64,000 nt of DNA, taken from Paracoccus aminophilus JCM 7686. Its GTDB lineage: Bacteria; Pseudomonadota; Alphaproteobacteria; Rhodobacterales; Rhodobacteraceae. The notes beneath the pieces were generated by a model. That model made no database searches and was not told the origin of the DNA. It was given only the letters and a program-made list of their open reading frames with translations. A program made the position numbers and the translations under genes. Of the stretch, positions 9,165 to 18,871 are shown one piece after another (positions within the stretch are counted from its first letter, which is position 1; each line of letters begins with the position of its first letter). The stretch is from positions 1,772,001-1,836,000 of the forward strand of contig NC_022041.1 of the NCBI RefSeq assembly GCF_000444995.1, in the 5' to 3' direction.

Positions 9165-10499
9165 ATGCGGACCATTCGACTCGGCGCGGGTGCCGGCTAT
9201 TCCGGCGACAGGATCGACCCCGCCGTCGATCTGGTCCGGCGCGGTGCGCTGGATTATCTGATCTTTGAATGTCTGGCCGAACGCACCATCGCGCTGGCGC
9301 AGCTCGAGCGGCGCCGCGATCCCGAAAGCGGCTTTGATCCGCTGCTCGTGCGCCGCATGGAGGCGATCCTGCCCGAGGCCGCGCGCCGCGCAACCCGGAT
9401 CATCACCAATATGGGCGCAGCCTCGCCGCGCAAGGCGGCCGAGCGGGTCGCAGAGGTCGCCCGCGATCTCGGGTTGAGCGGCCTCAAGATCGCCGCGGTC
9501 GATGGCGATGACGTGCTCGAGACCGTGCTTGGCGGCGATTGGCCGGTGCTGGAACATGAGGCGCGCGTCGCGGATTACCGCGCCCGGATAATCTCGGCCA
9601 ATGCCTATCTGGGCGTCGGCGGCATCCTGAGCGCGCTTGCACAGGGCGCGGATGTCATCATCACCGGCCGCGTCGCCGATGCCGCGCTTTATCTCGCGCC
9701 GATGATTCATGAGTTCGGCTGGGCGCTTGGCGATTGGGACCGGCTGGCCCAGGGCACCCTGGTCGGGCATCTCCTGGAATGCGCGGGCCAAATCAGCGGC
9801 GGCTATTTCGCCGATCCTGGGGTCAAGGATGTGCCGGGGCTCGACCGGCTGGGCTTTCCCTTGGCCGAGGTCTCGGCAGATGGCACGGCGGTCATCACGA
9901 AGCTGCCCGAGACCGGCGGGCAGATCTCGCTTGCGACCTGCAAGGAGCAGCTTCTCTATGAGGTCCATGACCCCGAAAGCTATTTGCAGCCGGATCTGGT
10001 CGCGGATTTCTCGAGCGTCGAGATGGAAGAGCTTGGCCCCGACCGCATCCGCATCAGCGGCGCGCGTGGCAAGGCGGCGACCGGGCTGCTCAAGGTCTCG
10101 ATCGGCTATGAGGACAGCTGGCTTGGCGAGGGGCAGATGTCTTATGGCGGCGTCTCGGCCGTCGGGCGCGCGCGGCTTGCGCAAGAGATCATCCGCCAGC
10201 GCCTCGCCCAACATGGCGCGGGCATTCAGGAGCTGAAGACCGATCTGATCGGGCTTGACGCGCTTGGCGCGCGCCCGAACCCGACCGAGCCCCCAGAAGT
10301 CCGGCTGCGCGTCATCGGCCGCACCGCCACCGAGGCCGAGGCGCGGCTGATCTGCGAAGAGGTTGAGGCGCTTTACACCAACGGCCCCGCAGGCGGCGGC
10401 GGCGCGCGCAAATCCGTCACCCATCTTATCGGCGTCATCTCGACCCTGATCCCCGAGGCAAGGGTGGTTCCCGCCGTCACCATGTTGGAGAGCCTGTGA
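9165..10499 (+). CDS. AtuA-family (DUF1446) protein, large component
   Basis: 444 residues. The N-terminus MRTIRLGAGAGYSGDRIDPAVDLVRRG, the GADVIITGRVADAALYLAP block and the ISGGYFADPG block are typical of the AtuA/DUF1446 family, named from acyclic terpene utilisation in Pseudomonas; its chemistry is not settled. Family members often act on CoA-linked or carboxylated substrates together with a small partner. Here that partner gene follows directly (TGATG overlap), then an aminotransferase. The surrounding amine importer and aldehyde dehydrogenase make a terpene role unlikely for this copy, so the substrate is open. Confidence 0.85.
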   Translation: MRTIRLGAGAGYSGDRIDPAVDLVRRGALDYLIFECLAERTIALAQLERRRDPESGFDPLLVRRMEAILPEAARRATRIITNMGAASPRKAAERVAEVARDLGLSGLKIAAVDGDDVLETVLGGDWPVLEHEARVADYRARIISANAYLGVGGILSALAQGADVIITGRVADAALYLAPMIHEFGWALGDWDRLAQGTLVGHLLECAGQISGGYFADPGVKDVPGLDRLGFPLAEVSADGTAVITKLPETGGQISLATCKEQLLYEVHDPESYLQPDLVADFSSVEMEELGPDRIRISGARGKAATGLLKVSIGYEDSWLGEGQMSYGGVSAVGRARLAQEIIRQRLAQHGAGIQELKTDLIGLDALGARPNPTEPPEVRLRVIGRTATEAEARLICEEVEALYTNGPAGGGGARKSVTHLIGVISTLIPEARVVPAVTMLESL

Positions 10500-10855
10500 T
10501 GATCTTGCGAGAGATTGCTCATTCACGTGCGGGTGATAAGGGAAATACCTCGAATATTTCTGTCATCGCCTACCGCCCCGAGGATTACGCGCTGCTCTGT
10601 CAGGAGGTCACCGTCGCCCGCATCCGCGCGCAGCTGAGCCAGTTCCAGCCCGGCCTGATCCGGCGCTATGAGCTGCCGCGTCTGGGCGCGCTGAATTTCG
10701 TGCTCGAGGGCGTGTTGGGCGGCGGCGTGACCCGCTCGCTTGCGCTCGACACCCATGGCAAAAGCCTCTCGTCCTTTGTTCTCGAAATGGAAATCCCCGC
10801 ACCCGCCGCGGCCCCCTGCGCCGCCGGTCCGAACTCTGAGGAAGTGATCCGATGA
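10499..10855 (+). CDS. AtuA-associated small protein (AtuA C-terminal/ferredoxin-like fold domain)
   Basis: 118 residues. The conserved opening AHSRAGDKGNTSNISVIAY is the hallmark of the small domain that in many genomes is the C-terminal part of AtuA proteins. Here it is a separate gene starting at the ATG overlapping the AtuA stop; a GTG one codon earlier is possible. The middle (LPRLGALNFVLEGVLGGGVTRSLALDTHGKSLSSFVL) is also family-typical. It presumably forms a complex with the large protein. The stop overlaps the aminotransferase start. Confidence 0.85.
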   Translation: MILREIAHSRAGDKGNTSNISVIAYRPEDYALLCQEVTVARIRAQLSQFQPGLIRRYELPRLGALNFVLEGVLGGGVTRSLALDTHGKSLSSFVLEMEIPAPAAAPCAAGPNSEEVIR

Positions 10856-12219
10856 CCCTGCCGAACTCCCCCGAGGCGCGCGATATCGCGGCCCATCTTC
10901 ACCCCTATACCAATGCGAAAAAGCATCTCGAGATCGGGCCGATGATGATCGAGAGCGGTCAGGGCGTCTATGTCGAGGATCGCACGGGCAAGCGCTATCT
11001 GGAGGCCATGGCCGGACTGTGGAGCGTGAATGTCGGCTTCAACGAGCCGCGTCTGATCGAGGCGGCGACCGCGCAGATGCGCAAGCTGCCCTATTACCAC
11101 ACTTTCGGGCACAAATCGCACGGGCCTGCCGTTGATCTGGCCGAAAAACTGGTCGGCATGGCGCCGGTTCCGATGAGCAAGGCCTTCTTTACCAATTCCG
11201 GCTCGGAAGCCAATGACACGGCGATGAAGATGATCTGGTATCGCGCCAATGCGCTTGGCCAGCCTCAGCGCAAGAAGATCATCGCCCGCGATCGCGGCTA
11301 TCACGGCGTCACCATCGCCTCGGCCAGCCTGACCGGCCTGCCCGCCAACCATGCCTCTTTCGATCTGCCGATTGCGGGCGTTCTGCACACCGGCAGCCCG
11401 CATTTCTGGCGCGACGCCCATCCCGGCGAAAGCGAGGAGGAGTTCTCGACCCGTCGCGCCGCAGAACTCGCCGCGCTGATTGAGGCCGAGGGCCCTGAAA
11501 CCATCGCCGCCTTCTTTGCCGAGCCGATCATGGGCGCGGGCGGCGTGATCGTGCCGCCGCAAGGCTATTGGCCGAAAATTCAGGAGGTCCTGCGCCGCTA
11601 TGACATCCTTTTCGTCGCCGATGAGGTCATTTGCGGCTTTGGTCGGACTGGCCATATGTTTGGCTCTCAAGCCTTTGATCTGACGCCGGATATGATGACT
11701 CTGTCGAAGGGACTCTCCTCGTCCTATCTGCCGATTTCGGCGCTGCTGGCCAATGACAAGGTGCTCGCGCCGATCATCGAGGAAAGCGACCGGATCGGCA
11801 CCTTCGGTCATGGCTTTACTGCGGGCGGCCATCCGGTGGCGGCGGCGGTTGCGCTCGAATCCATCGCGGTTATCGAGGAGCGCGATCTCGTCGGCAATGC
11901 CGCGCGCACCGGCGCCTATCTGCATCAGCGCCTGAGCGCCCTCGCCGATCATCCGCTGATCGGCGAGACCCGGGGGCTCGGCCTGATCGGCGCGGTCGAA
12001 CTCGTGGCCGACAAGGCGGCGCGCAAGGCGCTGGAGAAGCCCGGCCAGCTTGGCGCGGCGGTCAATGCGCGGCTTCTCGAGCGCGGCGTCATCACCCGCA
12101 ATATGGGCGACGCTTTGGCCTTTTCGCCGCCGCTCATCATCACCGAGGCGCAGATCGACGAGCTGGTGGAGGCGCTGACCGGCGCGCTCGACGATACGCT
12201 GGCGGATCTGCCGCGCTGA
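10852..12219 (+). CDS. Class III PLP-dependent aminotransferase (amine/omega-amino acid type)
   Basis: 455 residues, the normal length. PLP Lys286 lies in TLSKGLSSSYLPISA and the Asp pairing with the pyridine N is in FVADEVICGFGRTG. The blocks AGLWSVNVGF, LPYYHTF and GFTAGGHPVAAAVALE match the putrescine/beta-alanine:pyruvate aminotransferase group (SpuC-like). It would move an amino group from a diamine or omega-amino acid to pyruvate or 2-oxoglutarate, giving an aldehyde for the dehydrogenase encoded at 16421. The polyamine-type importer directly downstream supports an amine substrate. Confidence 0.88.
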   Translation: MTLPNSPEARDIAAHLHPYTNAKKHLEIGPMMIESGQGVYVEDRTGKRYLEAMAGLWSVNVGFNEPRLIEAATAQMRKLPYYHTFGHKSHGPAVDLAEKLVGMAPVPMSKAFFTNSGSEANDTAMKMIWYRANALGQPQRKKIIARDRGYHGVTIASASLTGLPANHASFDLPIAGVLHTGSPHFWRDAHPGESEEEFSTRRAAELAALIEAEGPETIAAFFAEPIMGAGGVIVPPQGYWPKIQEVLRRYDILFVADEVICGFGRTGHMFGSQAFDLTPDMMTLSKGLSSSYLPISALLANDKVLAPIIEESDRIGTFGHGFTAGGHPVAAAVALESIAVIEERDLVGNAARTGAYLHQRLSALADHPLIGETRGLGLIGAVELVADKAARKALEKPGQLGAAVNARLLERGVITRNMGDALAFSPPLIITEAQIDELVEALTGALDDTLADLPR

Positions 12220-12279
12220 TCGCGCCCGGGATCCTTGGCCAACATAACCGGGGCAAAGCCCCCAATCAGGGAGAGAGAC

Positions 12280-13323
12280 ATGAAGACCGTGACAAGCACC
12301 GGCATTTTGCTGGCCTGCGCCGCATTGGCATCCGCCGCCCCCGCTTTCGCCGATGACGTGACCGTCGTCTCTTTCGGCGGCACCTATCAGGATGCACAGC
12401 GCGCGGTGATGTTCAAACCCTTCGAGGCCGCTTCCGGCATCAAGGTCACCGAGGAATCCTGGGATGGCGGTATCGGCGTGCTGAATGCCAAGGCCAAAAG
12501 CGGTACGCCCGATTGGGATGTCGTGCAGGTCGAGGCCGAGGATCTGGCGCTTGGCTGCGCCGACGGGCTCTTCGAAAAGCTCGATTGGGCGGCGCTTGGC
12601 GGCAAGGACAAGTTCCTGCCCATGGCGGTCAGCGATTGCGGTGTGGGCACGGCAGTCTGGTCGATGGCGATTGCCTATGACGGGGCCACGACCACGAAAG
12701 CGCCGCAGTCTTGGGCGGATTTCTGGAATGTCGCCGACTTCCCGGGCAAGCGCGCCCTGCGCAAGGGCCCGAAATACACGCTCGAATTCGCGCTTCTTGC
12801 CGATGGCGTGCCTGCGGATCAGCTTTACAAGGTGCTGGCCACGCCCGAAGGCGTTGACCGTGCCTTCGCCAAGCTCGACGCGCTGCGCCCGAACCTGATC
12901 TGGTGGGAGGCCGGTGCCCAGCCGCTTCAGTTCCTCGCCTCGGGCGAGGTCGCCATGACCTCGACCTTCAACGGTCGCATCACCGGGATCAACAAATCCG
13001 AGGGCAAGGATTTCCGGCTGGTCTGGCCGGGCAGCATGTATTCGGTCGACAGCTGGACGATCCTGCGCGGCTCGGCCCATCCCGAGGCGGCGCAGAAATT
13101 CCTGAGCTTCGCCACCGCCCCCGAGCAGCAAAGCAAGATGCCGGAATTCGTCGCTTACGGCATGACCAACCTCGCCGGGATCGAGAAAATCCCCGCCGAT
13201 CTTCTGAAGGATCTGCCGACCGCGCCGGACAACATCCGCGACGCGATCGGGCTCGATACCGATTTCTGGGTCGACAACAACGAGGCTTTGACCGAGCGCT
13301 TCAACGCCTGGCTCGCCGAGTAA
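12280..13323 (+). CDS. Polyamine-type ABC transporter binding protein (PotD/PotF-like)
   Basis: 347 residues with a Sec signal peptide (MKTVTSTGILLACAALASAAPAFA) and a type II binding-protein fold (DVTVVSFGGTYQDAQRAVMFKPFEAASGIKV split into its usual start, then PDWDVVQVEAEDLALGC). The start at 12280 follows GGGAGAGAGAC, nearly the same leader as the second polyamine-type binding protein at 61354. It captures the amine substrate in the periplasm for the importer encoded next. A strong hairpin separates it from the ATPase gene. Confidence 0.88.
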   Translation: MKTVTSTGILLACAALASAAPAFADDVTVVSFGGTYQDAQRAVMFKPFEAASGIKVTEESWDGGIGVLNAKAKSGTPDWDVVQVEAEDLALGCADGLFEKLDWAALGGKDKFLPMAVSDCGVGTAVWSMAIAYDGATTTKAPQSWADFWNVADFPGKRALRKGPKYTLEFALLADGVPADQLYKVLATPEGVDRAFAKLDALRPNLIWWEAGAQPLQFLASGEVAMTSTFNGRITGINKSEGKDFRLVWPGSMYSVDSWTILRGSAHPEAAQKFLSFATAPEQQSKMPEFVAYGMTNLAGIEKIPADLLKDLPTAPDNIRDAIGLDTDFWVDNNEALTERFNAWLAE

Positions 13324-13337
13324 ACCGAGACAAGACT

Positions 13338-13361
13338 GCCCGCGCCCGACCCGGCGCGGGC
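13338..13361 (+). promoter_or_regulatory. Intercistronic hairpin after binding-protein gene
   Basis: GCCCGCGCC (13338-13346) pairs with GGCGCGGGC (13353-13361), a 9-bp stem with a 6-nt loop and no T-run. It lies between the binding-protein and ATPase genes and probably uncouples their mRNA levels. Confidence 0.55.
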
Positions 13362-13392
13362 CAGATGCTGACAGACGCGGGAGGGGCGAAAG

Positions 13393-14457
13393 ATGGCGGA
13401 TCCATACATCAGCTTCATCAATGTCGAGAAAGCCTTTGGCGCGCATCGCGTCATCCACGGGCTTGATCTCGGCATCGGCAAGGGCGAATTCGTCAGCCTG
13501 CTCGGGCCCTCGGGCTCGGGCAAGACCACGCTTCTGATGATGCTCGCGGGTTTTGAAAGCGTGACCTCGGGCGAGATCCATGTCGGTGGCGCCCGCGTCG
13601 ATCAGACCCCGCCCCATCAGCGCAATATGGGCGTGGTTTTCCAGAATTACGCGCTGTTTCCCCATCGCACGGTTGCCGAAAATCTGGGCTTTCCCTTGCG
13701 GATGCGCGGCGTTGCCCGCGCCGAGATCCGCGCCCGCGTCGCCCGCGCGCTCGAGATGGTCGAGCTCAGCGCCATGGCCGAGCGTCGCCCCCATCAGCTC
13801 TCGGGCGGCCAGCAACAGCGCGTGGCCTTGGCCCGCGCGCTCGTCTATGAGCCGAGCGTCATCTTGATGGACGAGCCGCTTGGCGCGCTCGACAAGCAGC
13901 TGCGCGAGAAGATGCAGCTCGACATCCGCGCGCTGCACGCGCGCCTTGGCCTCACGATCATTCTCGTGACCCATGACCAATCCGAGGCGCTGACCATGTC
14001 GGACCGGATCGCGGTCTTCAACGCGGGCCGGATCGCGCAAATCGGCAGCCCGGCCGAGATCTATGACCGACCCGCGACCCAATTCGTCGCCGAATTCATC
14101 GGCGAGACCAATATGCTGACGGGTCGGCTTGGTCCCGGCGCCGAGCTCGCGCTGGCAAGCGGTCTTCGCCTGCGCGCGGGCCAGCCGCCCGATGCCCCGA
14201 CCGGGCAGGATGTCACGCTCTGCATCCGGCCCGAGCGGATTTCGCTCTGGCCGAAAGGCGGCGCGCCAGACCAACCGAACCTGATTCCGGCGACGGTCAA
14301 GGACGCGATCTATCAGGGCGATCACCTGCGCGTTCATCTCGACGCGCCGGTTGGGCCGCTGATCGTGCGCGTCGATCGCAAGGCGGGCGCGCCGGTCATC
14401 GGCGCGGAGGTTCTGGCCGGATTTGCCCCAGATGATTGCTGGGTGCTGGCGAAATGA
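13393..14457 (+). CDS. Polyamine-type ABC transporter ATPase (PotA-like)
   Basis: 354 residues. Walker A GPSGSGKTT, signature LSGGQQQR, Walker B VILMDEP and the switch His in ILVTHDQ are intact. The C-terminal TOBE-type regulatory domain (about residues 240-354, including LCIRPERISLWP) is typical of the CUT1/PotA/FbpC group. The stop overlaps the first permease start (ATGA). It drives uptake together with the two permeases downstream. Confidence 0.92.
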   Translation: MADPYISFINVEKAFGAHRVIHGLDLGIGKGEFVSLLGPSGSGKTTLLMMLAGFESVTSGEIHVGGARVDQTPPHQRNMGVVFQNYALFPHRTVAENLGFPLRMRGVARAEIRARVARALEMVELSAMAERRPHQLSGGQQQRVALARALVYEPSVILMDEPLGALDKQLREKMQLDIRALHARLGLTIILVTHDQSEALTMSDRIAVFNAGRIAQIGSPAEIYDRPATQFVAEFIGETNMLTGRLGPGAELALASGLRLRAGQPPDAPTGQDVTLCIRPERISLWPKGGAPDQPNLIPATVKDAIYQGDHLRVHLDAPVGPLIVRVDRKAGAPVIGAEVLAGFAPDDCWVLAK

Positions 14458-15632
14458 AGAGCCGTCTCGCCAGATTGCGCGCGCTTTTGCTGGTGCTGCC
14501 GCTTGCCGGGTTCATGCTGGTTTTCTTCATCGGCCCGCTGGTCTCGATGCTGTCGCTTTCGGTCTCGGACGGCTCGGCGCGCCATGTCATCCCGACGGTT
14601 GCCGAAAGGATCGCGGATTGGGACGGCGAGGCTGCGGGTCTGGGTGATCTGCAACGCGCGCTCGTCACCGATCTTGCCGCCAGCCCCGACGATCAGGCGG
14701 TCGGAGAGGTCGTGCGCCGCCTCAACAGCTCGAAAAGCGGCTTTCGCTCGCTCTTTGGCAAGACGCTGACGGCGGTGGCGACGGCGCCCGCCGAGAGTGT
14801 CGATCTGGCCGCGCTCGACAAGCGCTGGAACGATCCCGCCTATTGGCTGGTCATTCAGGACGCGCTCAATCCGCTCACCGACCGCTATCTGCTGGCCGCG
14901 CTGGATCTGCAACGCGACGCGGGCGGCCAGATCGCCGAGAAACCGGCAGGAGAGGCCGCGAACCGTGCGATCCTGCTGCGCACGCTGGTCATTTCAGGAA
15001 CCGTCACGCTGGCCACGGTCGCCATCGGCTTTCCCTTCGCCATGGCGATTGCGGCAAGTTCGGGCTGGCGGCGTGCCTTACTGCTGGGGCTGACGCTCTT
15101 GCCACTGTGGACCTCACTTCTGGTGCGCACGGCGGCCTGGTTCATCCTGTTGCAGGACAAGGGGCTGATCAACCAGACGCTCCAGTCGCTTGGCGTGATC
15201 TCCGAGCCGCTGGCGCTGATCTTCAACCGCAGTGGCGTCATCATCGCCATGACCTATGTCCTGCTGCCGCTGATGATCCTGCCGGTCTATAGCGCGCTGA
15301 TCGCGATCCCGGCCAATCTGCGCCCGGCCGCCGCCTCGCTTGGTGCGGGCCCGCTTCGCGCCTTTTGCGAGGTCACGCTTCCCCTTGGCCTGCGCGGGGT
15401 GCTCTCGGGCGCGCTTCTCGTCTTCATGTCGGCGATCGGCTATTATATCACCCCCGCCCTGATCGGTGGGCCGCGCGATCAGATGATCAGTTCGGTCATC
15501 GCCTATTACGCGACCGGCGCGGCGAATTGGGGCATGGCCTCGGCTCTGGGTGTGCTGCTTCTGGCGATCACGCTGTGCATCTATGCGGTCTATCAATGGC
15601 TCTCGACCGAGCCCGCCAAGGGGAGATCGTGA
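14454..15632 (+). CDS. Polyamine-type ABC permease 1 (PotB-like, with large periplasmic insert)
   Basis: 392 residues, longer than PotB (about 280). After the first membrane segment (LLLVLPLAGFMLVFFIGPLVSML) comes a non-hydrophobic stretch of roughly 140 residues before the remaining five or so segments, so there is a large periplasmic loop. This form is known in some alphaproteobacterial PotB proteins. The permease loop LRPAAASLGAGPLRAFCEVTLPLGLRGVLSG is intact. Start at 14454 inside the ATPase stop; the TGA overlaps the next permease ATG. Confidence 0.88.
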   Translation: MKSRLARLRALLLVLPLAGFMLVFFIGPLVSMLSLSVSDGSARHVIPTVAERIADWDGEAAGLGDLQRALVTDLAASPDDQAVGEVVRRLNSSKSGFRSLFGKTLTAVATAPAESVDLAALDKRWNDPAYWLVIQDALNPLTDRYLLAALDLQRDAGGQIAEKPAGEAANRAILLRTLVISGTVTLATVAIGFPFAMAIAASSGWRRALLLGLTLLPLWTSLLVRTAAWFILLQDKGLINQTLQSLGVISEPLALIFNRSGVIIAMTYVLLPLMILPVYSALIAIPANLRPAAASLGAGPLRAFCEVTLPLGLRGVLSGALLVFMSAIGYYITPALIGGPRDQMISSVIAYYATGAANWGMASALGVLLLAITLCIYAVYQWLSTEPAKGRS

Positions 15633-16417
15633 TGCGTGCCCTCCAGCTCTGCTTCACCCTGCTCGTCAGCCTGTTCCTGCTGGTGCCGCTTTTGATCGTG
15701 CTGCCGCTCGCCTTCACCTCGGGCGCGTTTCTGGCCTATCCGATCCCGGATCTGTCACTGCGCTGGTTCGACGAGCTCGTGACCAGCGAGATCTGGCGGC
15801 GCGCGCTGGTGAACAGCCTTGTCATCGGGGCCGCGACCGCCGCGCTTGCTACTCTGCTTGGCACGACAGCGGCGCTGGGGTTGCGCCGGTCGGGTGCCGT
15901 TAGCGCACGCGTGATCGGCACGGTCTTTCTCTTGCCGCTGGTCGTGCCTGCGGTCGTCCTTGGCGTCGGGCTGCAACGCCTGCTGGCCGAGCTCGGCCTT
16001 TCGGGCAGCTATCTCGCCGTCATCATCGCCCATACCGTCGTCGCCGTGCCTTTCGTGATGATCAGCGTCTCGGGCGCGCTGGCCAGCGTTCCCGCACAGG
16101 CCGAGCGCGCCGCCGCGAGCCTTGGCGCCTCGCCTTTGACCGTGCTGCGGGAGGTGACGCTGCCGCTTTCGCGTCACGGCATCCTGACCGGCGCGGCTTT
16201 GGCCTTTGCAACCTCGCTTGACGAGGTCGTGCTGACCATGTTCGTCGCCGGGCCGCGCCAACGCACCCTCTCGCGCCAGATGTTTTCCTCACTGCGTGAA
16301 AACATCAGCCCGACGATTGCGGCGGCGGCTTTCGTTTTCATCCTGCTGACTTTGGCGCTCGGGGGGCTCGTGCTGCTGGCCCGGCGCTCACGCAGCCTTC
16401 CTGCGGCTGAAAGGTAA
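15632..16417 (+). CDS. Polyamine-type ABC permease 2 (PotC-like)
   Basis: 261 residues with six hydrophobic segments and the loop VPAQAERAAASLGASPLTVLREVTLPLSRHGILTG. It begins at the ATG overlapping the upstream stop (TGATG). The usual PotC length and the conserved SLDEVVLTMF stretch make the assignment straightforward. The aldehyde dehydrogenase starts 3 nt after its stop, so transport and catabolism are co-transcribed. Confidence 0.92.
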   Translation: MRALQLCFTLLVSLFLLVPLLIVLPLAFTSGAFLAYPIPDLSLRWFDELVTSEIWRRALVNSLVIGAATAALATLLGTTAALGLRRSGAVSARVIGTVFLLPLVVPAVVLGVGLQRLLAELGLSGSYLAVIIAHTVVAVPFVMISVSGALASVPAQAERAAASLGASPLTVLREVTLPLSRHGILTGAALAFATSLDEVVLTMFVAGPRQRTLSRQMFSSLRENISPTIAAAAFVFILLTLALGGLVLLARRSRSLPAAER

Positions 16418-16420
16418 CCC

Positions 16421-17911
16421 ATGACCCAGAACGATCCGACCGCGCTCGCGGCGCGCCTTGGCGCAAGCACCCAGCGCCATTTCATCGACGGCCAATGGCA
16501 GGCCGCTGCCAGCGGCGAGACCATCGAGACCCGCAACCCCGCCACCGGCGCCGTGCTGACCCGGCTGGCGCGCGGGAGTGCCGAGGATGTGGCGCGCGCC
16601 ACCGCCGCCGCCCGGCGCGCCTTCACCGGCCCGTGGAGCCGCTGGCGCCCGGCCGAGCGTCAGGAGCTTTTGCACCGCATCCTTCAGCATGTGCTCGCCC
16701 ATTTCGACGAGCTCGCGCTTTTGGAAACGCTCGATATGGGCGCGCCTTTGTCGCGCACGCGCAGCCTTTCGGGTTTCGTGCGGCAGGCGCTTCTGTTCTA
16801 CGCAAGCCAGGTTCATGCCGGACAAGGCCAGACGCTGGCGAATTCGCTGCAGGGCGATATCCAGACCATGACATTGCGCGCCCCTGCGGGTGTCATCGGC
16901 GGGATCATCCCGTGGAATGCGCCGCTGGTCAGCCTGTGGTGGATCGTCGCCCCAGCGATTGCGAGCGGCTGCACCGTGGTGCTGAAACCGGCCGAGGATG
17001 CCTCGCTCACCGTCTTGCGCGTGGCCGAACTGATGGTCGAGGCGGGCCTGCCCGAAGGCGTCGTCAATGTCGTGACTGGCCTTGGCGCAGAGGCCGGGGC
17101 CGCCCTTGCCGCCTCGCCCGAGGTCGACCGACTGGCCTTTACCGGCTCGAACCAGACCGGACGCGCGGTGATCGAGGCCTCGGCTTCGAACTTCAAGCGG
17201 TTACAGCTGGAACTCGGGGGGAAGTCGCCCAATATCGTCTTCGCCGATGCCGATCTCGATCTTGCCGTGCCCGGCGCCGCCATGGCCGTCTTCAACAACA
17301 GCGGCCAGATCTGCTATGCGGGCAGCCGCCTTCTGGTCGAGCGCACGATCCTTGCGCCTTTCCTCGAGCGGCTGGCGGCCTTCACCGCTGGCCTGCGCGT
17401 GGGTGACGGGCTCGACGACAAGGTCCAGCTTGGCCCGGTGGTCTCAGCGCGCCAGCTCGATCAGATCATGGGCCATATCGCGGGTGCGCATCGCGAGGGC
17501 GCGCGGCTGATCGTGGGCGGCGAGCGGATCTTGGGCGCGCTGTCCTCGGGCTATTTCATCGAGCCGACGATCTTTTGCGATGTCTCCAACCATATGGCGA
17601 TCGCCCGGCAAGAGATCTTCGGCCCGGTCATCTCGGTCATTCCCTTCGACACCCCAGAGGAAGCGCTCGCGATTGCCAATGACACGGAATACGGCCTTGG
17701 CGCCGCGGTCTGGACGCGCAATCACGGCCTCGCCAGCCGGTTTTCCCAGCTCTTGCAGGCCGGAACGGTCTGGGTGAATTGCTATGGGCTGATTGATCCG
17801 GCGGTAGGGTTCGGCGGTATCCGCCACAGCGGCTATGGCACCAAGGGCGGCCCGTCCCATGTCCTTGACATGTTCCATGTGACGAAAAGCGTCTATATTA
17901 ATCGCGGCTAG
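16421..17911 (+). CDS. NAD(P)-dependent aldehyde dehydrogenase
   Basis: 496 residues, full length for the ALDH superfamily. General base E264 (LELGGKSPN) and nucleophile C298 ([12 protein letters not shown]) are in place, as is the PWNAPL cofactor block. It likely oxidises the aminoaldehyde or aldehyde released by the aminotransferase at 10852 to the acid. It is the last gene of the operon; about 155 bp without a clear terminator separate it from the T3SS island. The exact aldehyde cannot be told from sequence. Confidence 0.92.
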   Translation: MTQNDPTALAARLGASTQRHFIDGQWQAAASGETIETRNPATGAVLTRLARGSAEDVARATAAARRAFTGPWSRWRPAERQELLHRILQHVLAHFDELALLETLDMGAPLSRTRSLSGFVRQALLFYASQVHAGQGQTLANSLQGDIQTMTLRAPAGVIGGIIPWNAPLVSLWWIVAPAIASGCTVVLKPAEDASLTVLRVAELMVEAGLPEGVVNVVTGLGAEAGAALAASPEVDRLAFTGSNQTGRAVIEASASNFKRLQLELGGKSPNIVFADADLDLAVPGAAMAVFNNSGQICYAGSRLLVERTILAPFLERLAAFTAGLRVGDGLDDKVQLGPVVSARQLDQIMGHIAGAHREGARLIVGGERILGALSSGYFIEPTIFCDVSNHMAIARQEIFGPVISVIPFDTPEEALAIANDTEYGLGAAVWTRNHGLASRFSQLLQAGTVWVNCYGLIDPAVGFGGIRHSGYGTKGGPSHVLDMFHVTKSVYINRG

Positions 17912-18066
17912 CCCCCAAGGAGAGACTCGGCGCAGAACCGAGGCCTCGCGGCGGACGCGCGGTCCTCTGCCGGGGCCGTGGGAGCGTAATCAAACAGTCA
18001 TAATTCTGTGCAAAAGAGGCATGTCGGGCGCAATGCCCCCTTTCAGACCTGGTGCCGGACCCCTCG

Positions 18067-18807
18067 ATGACCTTCTTCACGCTTGCCGAACCGCGCCGCC
18101 TGCTGGTGGTGCTGATGTTGACGACCCTTGCCGGTTGCGCCGATTCCGAATTCGGGATGCAGCCGAGCCGCGCGACCTCGGGCGAGCAGCAGATGGCCGA
18201 ATTGCGCTCGACCCTTAAGCGCAACCCGAATGATTCCAAGGCCTTGAAGCAAATCGGCGATATGCAGGCCAAATCCGGCAACTGGTCGCAGGCCATGGGT
18301 GCCTACCGCGAGGCGCTGCTCGTCAATCAGCGCGACAGCGAGGCGCGTCTGGGTTACGGCGAGGGCCAGCTTGCCCTTGGCGATTACACCGGCGCCTTGG
18401 CCACCGCGACCGAGGTCGGCGGCACCAGCATCCGGGTTCAGCAATTGCGCTCGGGCGCGCTTGCCGGGTTGAACCGGCTGGGCGAGGCGCGGCAGGTGCT
18501 CGAGGCCGCGAGTACCTCGGCGCCGCGCAATCTTGACCTGCGCTCGAACCTTGCGATCATCGCGGCGCTGTCGCGCGATCCGCAGGCCTATGCGATTGCC
18601 CGCGCCGCCGCCTTCGCGCCGGATTCAAGCTATGCCCACCGCCGCAACCTGATGCTTGTCGGCGGCATGAGCGGCAATGATGCGGTGGCCAAGCAAGACG
18701 GCGCGCAGCTTGGGCTCGACCCCGCAGAGATTGGCGATATCATCGCGGTCGGGCGGCGCGCCAAGACCCAAGGGATGCGCGCTTTCGGCGTGCTCGCGGG
18801 CGCCTGA
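18067..18807 (+). CDS. TadD-like TPR lipoprotein, candidate secretin pilotin
   Basis: 246 residues from the ATG at 18067 (a GTG at 18052 is an alternative). A lipoprotein signal ends in the lipobox LAGC, followed by TPR helices (residues about 45-200: KALKQIGDMQAKSGNWSQAMGAYREALL and following units). Size and layout match TadD of Tad/Flp pilus loci, which serves as pilotin of the Tad secretin. It lies convergent with the minus-strand operon ending in a CpaC-like secretin and a CpaD-like lipoprotein, but there is no Tad ATPase, TadB/C or pilin gene nearby. I infer it helps the T3SS secretin reach or assemble in the outer membrane. Confidence 0.75.
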   Translation: MTFFTLAEPRRLLVVLMLTTLAGCADSEFGMQPSRATSGEQQMAELRSTLKRNPNDSKALKQIGDMQAKSGNWSQAMGAYREALLVNQRDSEARLGYGEGQLALGDYTGALATATEVGGTSIRVQQLRSGALAGLNRLGEARQVLEAASTSAPRNLDLRSNLAIIAALSRDPQAYAIARAAAFAPDSSYAHRRNLMLVGGMSGNDAVAKQDGAQLGLDPAEIGDIIAVGRRAKTQGMRAFGVLAGA

Positions 18808-18841
18808 GCACAGGGGGCCTAAGCGCGCGGGAACCCCGGGC

Positions 18842-18863
18842 GGAAGGGGCCAAGGCCCCTTCC
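18842..18863. terminator. Hairpin between convergent genes at island edge
   Basis: GGAAGGGGCC and GGCCCCTTCC form a near-continuous inverted repeat between the TPR lipoprotein and the convergent lipoprotein gene. There is no T-run on either side, so it is only a possible terminator. Confidence 0.4.
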
Positions 18864-18871
18864 AGGTTGGC

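Noticed and set aside
10666..14337. A 1223-codon open frame on the minus strand across the aminotransferase and importer genes
   Set aside because: It lies opposite five well-supported genes, has an Arg/Ala/Gly-rich composition with no domain, and is a product of high GC.
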